Source of the DNA: Agrobacterium vaccinii
Lineage (GTDB): Bacteria > Pseudomonadota > Alphaproteobacteria > Rhizobiales > Rhizobiaceae
NCBI RefSeq assembly: GCF_021310995.1
Contig: NZ_CP054151.1
Location: forward strand, 372,001 to 436,000
Reading direction: 5' to 3'
DNA length: 64,000 nt
How positions within the stretch are numbered: position 1 is the stretch's first letter; each line of letters opens with the position of its first letter. Made by a program: the position numbers and the translations under genes. The notes beneath the pieces were generated by a model. It was given only the letters and a program-made list of their open reading frames with translations, ran no database searches and was not told where the DNA came from. Shown here piece after piece: positions 56,990 to 64,000 of the stretch.

Positions 56990-57718
56990 TCACATGGGTT
57001 CAAGGCCCGGCGCCATCGCAATCGATTGCGAGACCGGTGCGCCCGACATGACGACGATGGGCGTTCTGTCCGGCACGCGATTGTAAAGATCGATGATGTC
57101 CTGGTTCATCAGGCGTACGCAGCCTGAAGATACCGATTTGCCGATGGTCCACCATTCCGGTGAGCCGTGCAGACGGTAGATCGTGTCCTGCCCATCCTTG
57201 AAGATGTAAAGCGCCCGCGCGCCCAAGGGATTGTTGAGGCCCGGCGCCATGCCGCCATTGGCTGCGCTGTAGGGCGCGAGTTCCGGCTGGCGACCGATCA
57301 TCTCATCGGGCGGCGTCCAGCGCGGCCATTGACGCTTGTACTGAATGACGCCCCGACCAGCCCACTCGAAACCCGCGCGCCCCAGACCAACGCCATAGCG
57401 CATGGCCTGATTGTTTTCATAGGTCAGGTAGAGAAAGTGATTGGCGGTATCGACGACAATCGTGCCCGGGCGCTCGCCGGTCGGGTTTTCGACCATCTGT
57501 CGGTAGAAGCGCGGTGGAATTTTCTCATAGGGAATGGCTGGCAGCGGGAACTGCTCATCCGGTTTCGCACCGTAAATCTCGGCATAAAAGGGATCGGCCA
57601 CCGGCCGGCTATTTTGCGCCACCTCGCGCGGTGTCGTGGTGCAGCCGGCAAGCGCGGTCAACGCCAGACCCCCCGTACCGAAGAGGAAAGACCTGCGGGT
57701 GGTGTCACTGGTTATCAA
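56990..57718 (-). CDS. L,D-transpeptidase (YkuD domain), exported lipoprotein-like
   Basis: 242 residues. The N-terminus has a twin arginine and lipobox-like end (TRRSFLFGTGGLALTALAGC, C26), so Tat export and lipidation are both plausible. The YkuD catalytic motif is H184 in YRLHGSPEWW and C200 in SVSSGCVRLMN. It forms 3-3 peptidoglycan crosslinks or attaches proteins to diaminopimelate. The mature N-terminus is otherwise short. It lies 18 bases downstream of a second, differently built L,D-transpeptidase gene on the same strand. Confidence 0.92.
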   Translation of the reverse strand: MITSDTTRRSFLFGTGGLALTALAGCTTTPREVAQNSRPVADPFYAEIYGAKPDEQFPLPAIPYEKIPPRFYRQMVENPTGERPGTIVVDTANHFLYLTYENNQAMRYGVGLGRAGFEWAGRGVIQYKRQWPRWTPPDEMIGRQPELAPYSAANGGMAPGLNNPLGARALYIFKDGQDTIYRLHGSPEWWTIGKSVSSGCVRLMNQDIIDLYNRVPDRTPIVVMSGAPVSQSIAMAPGLEPM

Positions 57719-57736
57719 GTTTTGTCCTTACAAGGT

Positions 57737-58792
57737 TCATCTCGCACCCGCAAACGGGTCTGCGAGCGCCGCTTCCGGGCGGCTGATCGGGTATTTCGTG
57801 CCGGAGACTTTTTCCGCCATGCTTTTTGGGCCGTTGTTTTTCAACAATGCGCGGAAGCTTGGATGCATGCCCCCATCGACATAGGCGGTGACAGCGCTGG
57901 AAGAGCTCTCATTCAAGGCCGAAGCCAGTTTCTGCTGTTCGGCGCTCAGCTTTGCAGCAATTGCGGGCTGCGGCTGATTGATGACCGGAGGGCAACTTGC
58001 CAGCGGATCGGTCGGTTCACCGCCCGCAAACTCGCTGTTGAAAACATAGCGACGACCGCAGACCGAGACTTTCGGTTGCTGTCTGGTCAGTTCGAAGGAG
58101 TCGTAGCCTTCCTTCAACGTCTTCCAGAAGGTGAAGTTGGGGTCATTCTTATAGGCAGCAAGGTTGCGCGCCGTCATGCGGAACGGATAGGCCTGCACCT
58201 GGAACTGGTTCTGCCCGCCCTTGAGGGCACGGTCGACAATAGCGTAGATTTCGCCAACCTGCTGGTCCGTCATGGCGTAGCAGCCCGACGATGAGCACGC
58301 ACCATGCACCATCAGCGCTTCGCCGGTGTAGCCGAGCGCCGATTCCAGACGGTTGGGATAGCCCAGATTGAACGAGACGTAATATTGCGAGTTGGGGTTC
58401 AGCATGCCTGATGAGACATGGTAGAAACCTTCCGGTGCCTGCCGGTCGCCGCTTTTGGTCTTAGGACCGAGTTTACCGGACCAGCGGCACATGGGGTAAG
58501 ACTTGAACAGCGCATAGTTGCCTGTTTTGTCCACCTTCCAGACTTCGAGTTCACTCTCCTGCTTGAATATGCGCACGAGCACCGGGCTTTCCGGCTTCAT
58601 GCCCTTCGCAGCCATGGAGGCGGCGACTTTCGAGGAAAGCTTCGGTGGCGCACGGTCAGCGCTGTCGAGACCGAGAGATGTACAGGCCGCCAACGCACCG
58701 CAAAGTGCAGCGACGCACGTCGCACGCGCGACCGCGCCGGAAATGCTTCGCAGTTTCGCAGGGATCAACCTCGAAAGAATGGTATCAGTCAT
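57737..58792 (-). CDS. YafK-like L,D-transpeptidase-family lipoprotein
   Basis: 351 residues from the ATG at 58790-58792, with AAGG 7 bases upstream; a longer frame to 58831 lacks support. Signal peptide with lipobox LAAC (C37). The YafK-type catalytic motif is H163 in ALMVHGACSSSGCYAM with predicted nucleophile C171. The alanine-rich C-terminal tail (QPQPAIAAKLSAEQQKLASAL) is probably disordered. E. coli YafK (DpaA) cleaves Lpp from peptidoglycan, so this branch may hydrolyse rather than form links. Probably co-transcribed with the YkuD gene that follows. Confidence 0.88.
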   Translation of the reverse strand: MTDTILSRLIPAKLRSISGAVARATCVAALCGALAACTSLGLDSADRAPPKLSSKVAASMAAKGMKPESPVLVRIFKQESELEVWKVDKTGNYALFKSYPMCRWSGKLGPKTKSGDRQAPEGFYHVSSGMLNPNSQYYVSFNLGYPNRLESALGYTGEALMVHGACSSSGCYAMTDQQVGEIYAIVDRALKGGQNQFQVQAYPFRMTARNLAAYKNDPNFTFWKTLKEGYDSFELTRQQPKVSVCGRRYVFNSEFAGGEPTDPLASCPPVINQPQPAIAAKLSAEQQKLASALNESSSSAVTAYVDGGMHPSFRALLKNNGPKSMAEKVSGTKYPISRPEAALADPFAGAR

Positions 58793-58933
58793 AAAAACGC
58801 CTTGCCCGCCTCGATCAGCGAAACCGTACATAGAGAAGTTGGCCGCATGACGGCAACCAGCTATGGGACAAACTGTCGTGAATTTGCGTTACGGCTTCGT
58901 TAATCATACGAACACAAGACGGTGAGCCGGATG

Positions 58934-59710
58934 TTAAACCAGCAGCCCCTGCCCACCATCGATCCAGACCGGCGTGCCCGTGATGTGTCGGGACTTGCTG
59001 CCTGCCAGAAATGCTATGACATCCGCCACGTCCTGGCTGCTGCCCGCTTTGCCGTCCGAAATCGGGATAGCGCCTTCCGGCCACTCCACCGGAATGGCCG
59101 TTTCGTGCTTGTCGCGAATCTGAGTATTGTCATCGATGTCGGTTTCGATTGCACCGGGGCAGACGGCGTTGACGCGAATGCCATAGCGGGCAAGTTCGAG
59201 CGCAAGCTGCTGCGCCATGGCGAGTTGTCCGGCTTTCGTGACGGAATAGGCGGTGGCGCCGGGTGACGTAAAGGTTCGCGTGCCGTTGATGGAGGACACC
59301 ATGACGATGGATCCACCCGTGGCTTTCATGTGCGGAACGGCCTTGTTGATGGTCAGATAGGTGCCACGCAGATTGATGTTGATGGTTTGATCCCATTCGG
59401 CGGGTTTCAGGTCCTCAATGGGCGCCCAGACCCCGTTGATGCCTGCATTGGCAACAACGACATCGAGACGATCGAAACGTTCCACCAGTTCCGACATGGC
59501 ATCAGCCATCTGGTCCTCATGGGCGATATCCGCGACAAGCACGAGTGCTTCGGCGTTAGCAGCACGAACCTCCGCAGCAACGGCGTTCAGCTCCTCTCTG
59601 GTGCGGCCCAGCAAGCCGATGGAGTAGCCTTCGGCTGCGAGAGTGAGTGCCGTGGCGCGGCCTATTCCCGAGCCTGCACCCGTTACTAAAGCCACCTTTG
59701 CAATTGTCAT
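58934..59710 (-). CDS. Short-chain dehydrogenase/reductase (classical SDR)
   Basis: 258 residues. Cofactor motif GAGSGIG at 11-17, NAG at 88-90, and catalytic S139/S140, Y155, K159 in VMVSSINGTRT and TAYSVTKAGQLAMA. The C-terminal SRHITGTPVWIDGGQGLLV is typical of classical SDRs. G37 and R36 after the second strand (LLGRTREE) suggest NADP preference, which is a guess. It diverges from the DNA glycosylase gene. No pathway partner is adjacent, so the substrate is undetermined. Confidence 0.88.
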   Translation of the reverse strand: MTIAKVALVTGAGSGIGRATALTLAAEGYSIGLLGRTREELNAVAAEVRAANAEALVLVADIAHEDQMADAMSELVERFDRLDVVVANAGINGVWAPIEDLKPAEWDQTININLRGTYLTINKAVPHMKATGGSIVMVSSINGTRTFTSPGATAYSVTKAGQLAMAQQLALELARYGIRVNAVCPGAIETDIDDNTQIRDKHETAIPVEWPEGAIPISDGKAGSSQDVADVIAFLAGSKSRHITGTPVWIDGGQGLLV

Positions 59711-59796
59711 GCTCGTCTCCTCAGTCCATTATCTTTCAGTCGATGTCATGGGGACAACCTCAGACGACCCGCCTTGTTCCAGCCAAACCGGACCTC

Positions 59797-60384
59797 ATGA
59801 CCATCTTACCCGAGACCTTCTACAGGAGAGACGCCGTCATCGTTGCCGAGGAACTGATCGGTTGCACACTGCACATTCATCAGACCAGCGGCATCATCGT
59901 CGAGACGGAAGCCTACCGTCCTGACGATCCCGCATCCCACAGTTATAACGGCATGACGCCACGCAACCGCATCATGTTCGGGCCACCGGGCCATCTCTAC
60001 GTTTACCGCTCCTATGGCCTGCACTGGTGCGCCAACATCGTTTGCGAGCCCGGCTCTGCCGTGTTGATCCGCGCGCTGGAACCGACCGGCGGCCTCGACA
60101 TGATGGCGTTGCGCCGCAATGGTCTGGAGGTGACCAATCTATGTTCGGGACCCGGGAAACTGGCGCAAGCGTTGGGGATCACGCGAGAGATGGATAGCCT
60201 GCCGCTCGACCGCGAGCCATGTTTTGTCAGCGCTCGCAAGGCAGCTGTCAGCGTCGTGACCGGGCCACGGATCGGCATATCGAAAGCCACGGACCAGCCA
60301 TGGCGTTTCGGCCTCGACAAATCACGTTTTCTAAGCCGGAAGTTCCCAATCGAGGCTGGCCATTCTATTGCACCGCATGCTTAA
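59797..60384 (+). CDS. 3-Methyladenine DNA glycosylase (AAG/MPG type)
   Basis: 195 residues if started at the ATG at 59797 (MTILPETFYRRDAVIVAEEL); an ATG at 59743 in the same frame adds 18 residues. AAG fold motifs: HQTSGIIVETEAYRPDDPASHSYNG contains the catalytic E and active-site Y, then FGPPGHLYVYRSYGLHWCANIV and CSGPGKLAQALGI. It excises alkylated purines to start base excision repair. The length matches bacterial members. Stands alone, divergent from the SDR gene. Confidence 0.92.
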   Translation: MTILPETFYRRDAVIVAEELIGCTLHIHQTSGIIVETEAYRPDDPASHSYNGMTPRNRIMFGPPGHLYVYRSYGLHWCANIVCEPGSAVLIRALEPTGGLDMMALRRNGLEVTNLCSGPGKLAQALGITREMDSLPLDREPCFVSARKAAVSVVTGPRIGISKATDQPWRFGLDKSRFLSRKFPIEAGHSIAPHA

Positions 60385-60444
60385 ATGCCCGCAACGCAGC
60401 AGGCGTCATCAACGACACACGCTGCGCAATGATAAGGAACCATC

Positions 60445-61797
60445 ATGACCATCAAACCGAATTCCATAGAAGGCCGTGACATCGCCTATCAGATGCACCC
60501 CAACGTCAATCTCAGAAAATACGAGAAGACCGGCGGGCTCGTTATCGAATCGGGCGAAGGCATCTATGTTTTCGACAATAACGGAAATCGATACATCGAA
60601 GGCCTTGCTGGCCTCTGGTCGGTCGCTGTCGGCTTTGGCGAGATGCGGTTGGTCGAGGTAGCGCGTGACCAGATGGCGAAGCTGCCCTATTACCATACCT
60701 TCGCCTACAAGACCCATGGCCCTTCCATTGAGCTTGCCGAAAAGCTGATCGAACTTGCGCCAGTGTCGATGTCGAAGGTTCACTTCACATCATCCGGTTC
60801 CGAGGCCAACGACCTTGCCTGCAAAATGGTGTGGTACCGCTCCAATGCGCTCGGCCAGAAGGACAAGAAAAAGATTATCGGTCGTATCAAAGGCTATCAT
60901 GGCGTCACGATTGCCGCAGGCTCCATCACCGGCCTACCGCGCAACCATGAAAGTTTCGACCTGCCGCTGGATCGCATGGTGCACACATCCTGCCCTTCCT
61001 ATGTGCATTTCGGGCAGGATGGCGAAAGTGAAGGCGATTTCACGACGCGCATGCTCAAAGACCTTGAAGATCTGATCCTGAAAGAAGGCCCGGAGACGAT
61101 CGCCGCATTCTGGGGCGAGCCTGTCATGGGTGCCGGAGGCGTGCTGGTGCCGCCGGATGGTTACTGGGCGGGCGTCCAGGCGATTTTGAAGAAATACGAT
61201 ATTCTTCTAGTCGTGGACGAAGTCATCTGCGGTTTCGGGCGCACCGGCAACATGTTTGCCTGCCAGACCTATGGTATCGAACCGGATGTGCTGATCCTAT
61301 CCAAGCAAATTTCGTCGTCCTATATGCCGCTTTCGGCTATCGTTATGAATGACCGTTTCTATCAGCCGATTGCCGACGAATCCGACCGGATCGGCTCGTT
61401 CGGTCACGGCTTCACGGCATCTGGACATCCCGTTGCCACGGCGGTTGGCCTCGAAAATCTGAAAATCATCGAAGAGCGTGATCTGGTGGGCAACGCGGCT
61501 CGACTGGAAGAACAGTTTCTGTCGCGACTCGCCGAGCTAGCGCAACATCCAATCGCCCATTCATCGCGTGGCGTCGGCCTGTTGGGTGCGTTGGAAATCA
61601 AGCCCTTCGCTGATGCAAAGCCAGGCGATGCGGCACTGACGGTTGCGGCGGCACTGGAGAAAGAAGGCGTGATCGCCCGCGCAGTGGGCGAAGCGCTCTG
61701 CTTCTGCCCGCCGCTGATCATCACTGCCGAGCAGATCGATGACATGTTCGATGCGTTGAAACGCGCGCTCGATGCCGTTGCCGCAGCACGGGTATAA
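60445..61797 (+). CDS. Class III PLP aminotransferase (omega-amino acid:pyruvate type)
   Basis: 450 residues. TSSGSEANDLACKMVWY binds the cofactor phosphate, IKGYHGVTIAAGSITG follows, VVDEVICGFGRTG holds the PLP-contact aspartate, and K287 in LILSKQISSSYMPLSAI is the Schiff-base lysine. The length and the FAYKTHGPSIELAEKL segment fit the omega-transaminase group acting on beta-alanine, GABA or related amines with pyruvate. A terminator follows. It converges on a second class III PLP enzyme of a different branch. Confidence 0.92.
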   Translation: MTIKPNSIEGRDIAYQMHPNVNLRKYEKTGGLVIESGEGIYVFDNNGNRYIEGLAGLWSVAVGFGEMRLVEVARDQMAKLPYYHTFAYKTHGPSIELAEKLIELAPVSMSKVHFTSSGSEANDLACKMVWYRSNALGQKDKKKIIGRIKGYHGVTIAAGSITGLPRNHESFDLPLDRMVHTSCPSYVHFGQDGESEGDFTTRMLKDLEDLILKEGPETIAAFWGEPVMGAGGVLVPPDGYWAGVQAILKKYDILLVVDEVICGFGRTGNMFACQTYGIEPDVLILSKQISSSYMPLSAIVMNDRFYQPIADESDRIGSFGHGFTASGHPVATAVGLENLKIIEERDLVGNAARLEEQFLSRLAELAQHPIAHSSRGVGLLGALEIKPFADAKPGDAALTVAAALEKEGVIARAVGEALCFCPPLIITAEQIDDMFDALKRALDAVAAARV

Positions 61798-61809
61798 AAG
61801 AAGCATACG

Positions 61810-61850
61810 AAGGGCGGCAGTCGCGAGACTCCCGCCCTTTTCGTTTTGAA
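61810..61850. terminator. Terminator between convergent PLP-enzyme genes
   Basis: AAGGGCGG (61810-61817) / CCGCCCTT (61832-61839) encloses a second stem AGTC (61819-61822) / GACT (61827-61830), with single C-C mismatches between them. T-rich bases follow on the plus side, and the minus side has TTCTTTT further out, so it may work both ways. Confidence 0.8.
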
Positions 61851-61861
61851 AAAAGAGTCGA

Positions 61862-63172
61862 TCAGCCGTTTTTCAGCACGTCGTCCAGCGCGCTGACCAG
61901 CATGTTCGCATTTTCCCGCGAGAAGACGAGTGGTGGGCGGATCTTGAGAATATTGGCGTTTTGACCGGAAGCGCTGATGAGAATGCGGCGATCACGCAGG
62001 CCGTTGACGATACGCGTAGTCAAGACAGCATCCGGTGTTTTGGCACCCCGATCGGACACGATCTCAACCGCGATGAACAAGCCGGAGCCCCTGACATCGC
62101 CGATGGCCTGATGGGGCAGGCTTTTCAGACCGTCCATAAGATACTGGCCGACCTCAAGCGCATTTTGCTGCAAACCTTCGATACGGATCGTGTCCAGCAC
62201 GGCTCTGCCAGCCGCAGCAGCGATGGGGTTGCCACCGAACGTGTTGAAATAGCGCGCGCGGGGGCCGAACTCGGCGATGACTTCCGGGCGCATGACGAGA
62301 CCTGCCATGGGGTAACCATTGCCCATGGGTTTGCCCATCGTCACGATATCCGGCGAAATACCATGCCGCTGGAAGCCCCACATGGTTTCTCCGGTGCGTC
62401 CAAACCCGGCCTGCACCTCGTCGGCGATGAAGAGACCACCCTCTTCGTGGATGGCATCCACGGCGGATTTCAGAAAGCCCTTTGGCTCGGCAAAGATACC
62501 ATCGCTCGAAAAAATTGTATCGGTGATGAGCATTGCTGGCTTGATGCCATGACGCTTCAGATCGGCGATGGCGGCACGAACATCGCGTCCGAATTTCTCC
62601 ATCATGTCATCGGGAGAATTGCGATAACTATCCGGGGCGGGAACGGTGCGAACATGCGCTCCTAGTGTTACCGATTCACCCAGTGATGGCGAGAAATCCG
62701 CAACGGCGCTCGTCAGCCCGTGATAGGCAAGATCCGTGGCGATGATACCCGTGCCGCCCGTAGCAAAGCGGGCGATGCGCAGCGCCAGATCGTTCGCCTC
62801 ACTGCCCGTGCAGGTGAACATGGCTTGGCTCAGCGGATCAGGAAATGTCGCCGTCAGGGCTTCGGCGTACTCGACGATGCCTTCATGCAGGTAGCGTGTA
62901 TGGGTGTTGAGAATGGCGGTCTGGCTGGTGATCGCCTCGACCACGCGCGGGTGACAATGACCGAGAGAGGCCACATTGTTGTAGGCATCGAGATATTTTT
63001 CACCGGCGCTATCGTACAGAAACACGCCCTCACCGCGCACGAGATGCAGCGGCCTCTCGTAAAACAGCCGGTAGGCCGGACCGAGGACCTTTTCACGGCG
63101 GGCAATCAATGCTCGGTCCGCAGCGTCAAGGCGCTCGAAATCTTCACGCGAAAATGCATTTACCATCGACAT
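61862..63172 (-). CDS. Class III aminotransferase-fold enzyme, probable phospho-lyase (AGXT2L-like)
   Basis: 436 residues from the ATG at 63170-63172, two bases after the kinase stop. MFTCTGSEANDLALRIARFAT, DLAYHGLTSAVADFSPS, FIADEVQAGFGRTG (D251) and K281 in IVTMGKPMGNGYPMAG are visible. The sequence around YLDAYNNVASLGHCHPRVVEA and the YHG-TSAV segment resemble ethanolamine-phosphate and 5-phosphohydroxy-lysine phospho-lyases rather than true aminotransferases. Tight coupling to an APH-type kinase gene supports elimination of phosphate from a phosphorylated amino alcohol. Substrate identity is inference. Confidence 0.82.
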   Translation of the reverse strand: MSMVNAFSREDFERLDAADRALIARREKVLGPAYRLFYERPLHLVRGEGVFLYDSAGEKYLDAYNNVASLGHCHPRVVEAITSQTAILNTHTRYLHEGIVEYAEALTATFPDPLSQAMFTCTGSEANDLALRIARFATGGTGIIATDLAYHGLTSAVADFSPSLGESVTLGAHVRTVPAPDSYRNSPDDMMEKFGRDVRAAIADLKRHGIKPAMLITDTIFSSDGIFAEPKGFLKSAVDAIHEEGGLFIADEVQAGFGRTGETMWGFQRHGISPDIVTMGKPMGNGYPMAGLVMRPEVIAEFGPRARYFNTFGGNPIAAAAGRAVLDTIRIEGLQQNALEVGQYLMDGLKSLPHQAIGDVRGSGLFIAVEIVSDRGAKTPDAVLTTRIVNGLRDRRILISASGQNANILKIRPPLVFSRENANMLVSALDDVLKNG

Positions 63173-63174
63173 AA

Positions 63175-64000
63175 TCAGGCCTCGAAGATGTTGGGCACGA
63201 GCGTTTTCAGCCCGGCGGGTGTGAAATTCTCGACGTTGAGCAGCCCCTGCCAGGCGGCAGCGTGGTTGCGCATGATGTAATCCCGGTTCTGAGGGAAATG
63301 GGCCGAGCGCCACTCGGCAATGATGATCGACATGGCCAGCCGCGCCTTGCTGAGAACCGGCACCAGTTCCAACTCCCCGACCTCAAGCCGCCGAACGGAA
63401 TGGAACCCTTCGAGAAACGCCTTCGCGCGTGCCTCCCAGTTATCCGTCGACAGATTGTAGGAGAGAGCGACGGACAGATCGTTGACGAGCGGTGCATGCA
63501 CCATGTCACCGAAATCGATGATGCCAACCACTTGTTCAGGAGATGCGGGATCAAGAAGAATGTTGTGCGGATTGAAATCGTTGTGGATAATCTGCCGACG
63601 CTTCAATCCGTCGATGGCAGGCTTTGCGTCCTCAAACGCTCGCAGCACGCTTTCCACCTGCGCCCGCCGCTGCGGCTCGACGTAATCAATGATGTTAGCC
63701 AGATCGAGCGTGTGGGATATGTCCCACATCAGTTTTCCGGCAGGCGGGCGTCCAGCATAATCCTGAAGGCCCAAGCCGAGTTCAGCTAGCACCTTGCCGA
63801 CATTGTGGCTTTGTACTTCGGTGCCCGGTGTCCGATACTGCAACTCGCCGCGAAGGAAAGTGAGTAGGCGGATTATACGCGGGCCCTCAGCAGTATCGAG
63901 CGTATGGCTCGCCCGCCCGTCGCGGGTAAACACCAGTCGCGGCACCGGGACATCTGGCGCATTCACCTGAAGATGCAACAGTGCACCATCCTGAAAAGCC
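63175..64000 (-). CDS. APH-fold kinase (hydroxylysine kinase-like), N-terminus outside window
   Basis: About 275 residues are visible, open to the window end (reading AFQDGALLHLQVNAPDVPVP at the edge). The catalytic loop is HNDFNPHNILLDP, and the metal-binding motif is IIDFGDMVHAPLVNDLSVAL. The spacing matches the aminoglycoside-phosphotransferase/choline-kinase fold as in HYKK (AGPHD1). It most likely phosphorylates a hydroxylated amine that the next enzyme then eliminates. The missing part would carry the N-terminal ATP-binding lobe; a fusion partner there cannot be excluded. Confidence 0.85.
   Translation of the reverse strand, partial: AFQDGALLHLQVNAPDVPVPRLVFTRDGRASHTLDTAEGPRIIRLLTFLRGELQYRTPGTEVQSHNVGKVLAELGLGLQDYAGRPPAGKLMWDISHTLDLANIIDYVEPQRRAQVESVLRAFEDAKPAIDGLKRRQIIHNDFNPHNILLDPASPEQVVGIIDFGDMVHAPLVNDLSVALSYNLSTDNWEARAKAFLEGFHSVRRLEVGELELVPVLSKARLAMSIIIAEWRSAHFPQNRDYIMRNHAAAWQGLLNVENFTPAGLKTLVPNIFEA

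Overview
The window looks like a stretch of an alphaproteobacterial, Rhizobiaceae-type chromosome (Agrobacterium/Rhizobium group). This is an inference from the dense ABC-transporter operons, the cobST cobaltochelatase genes, the aroK-aroB / xerD / accA neighbourhood, an FMN riboswitch in front of a stand-alone ribB, paired L,D-transpeptidases and a ugpBAEC operon. I see no insertion sequence, phage, CRISPR array, tRNA or rRNA. Coding density is high, and the only gap above 300 bp is 44294-44648.

Region 1 (1-14991) is an uptake and catabolism locus built around a MocR/GntR-aminotransferase regulator (4284-5612). To its left, on the minus strand, a five-gene operon encodes a cytoplasmic NMT1/dihydroxyphthalate-decarboxylase-like protein, a polar amino-acid ABC transporter (binding protein, permease, ATPase) and an M20 amidohydrolase cut by the window edge. 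To its right, on the plus strand, lie a dipeptide/opine-type ABC transporter (binding protein, two permeases, and a fused double ATPase at the far end), an Atu3266-like amidohydrolase, a RidA-family deaminase and a SelA-like PLP enzyme, with an IclR regulator on the opposite strand. Two inverted repeats of the same design (12-bp arms, 28-bp spacer) lie in front of the regulator and in front of the right-hand operon, so one regulator probably governs both halves. The enzymes suggest hydrolysis of an N-acyl or ester conjugate, PLP chemistry giving an enamine/imine, and RidA hydrolysis of that intermediate.

Region 2 (15075-30039) holds a MOSC protein, an FAD/NAD(P)-binding protein, a short-chain dehydrogenase and a lytic transglycosylase. 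An AraC regulator then stands divergent to a galactoside operon: CUT1 binding protein, two permeases, GH36 alpha-galactosidase, ATPase and GH42 beta-galactosidase. A secreted repeat protein of unknown function follows.

Region 3 (30187-44293) has a Zn/Cd/Pb-type P-ATPase with a MerR-type promoter, the FMN riboswitch and ribB, a DapA-like aldolase/lyase with its GntR regulator and a candidate operator, ugpBAEC for glycerol-3-phosphate uptake, and an RND efflux pump with its adaptor.

Region 4 (44649-64000) is more housekeeping in character: a phytase-like secreted protein, cobT, cobS, a J-domain protein, bolA, aroB, aroK, a 50-residue membrane protein, xerD and accA. It continues with a three-gene two-component cluster, two L,D-transpeptidases, a short-chain dehydrogenase, a 3-methyladenine glycosylase and two class III aminotransferases. 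The second aminotransferase is paired with an APH-type kinase cut by the window end, a pairing that resembles hydroxylysine- or ethanolamine-phosphate phospho-lyase modules.

All three operons that begin with a binding-protein gene followed by permeases carry strong hairpins between the binding-protein and first permease genes, a recurring layout that would favour extra binding protein.
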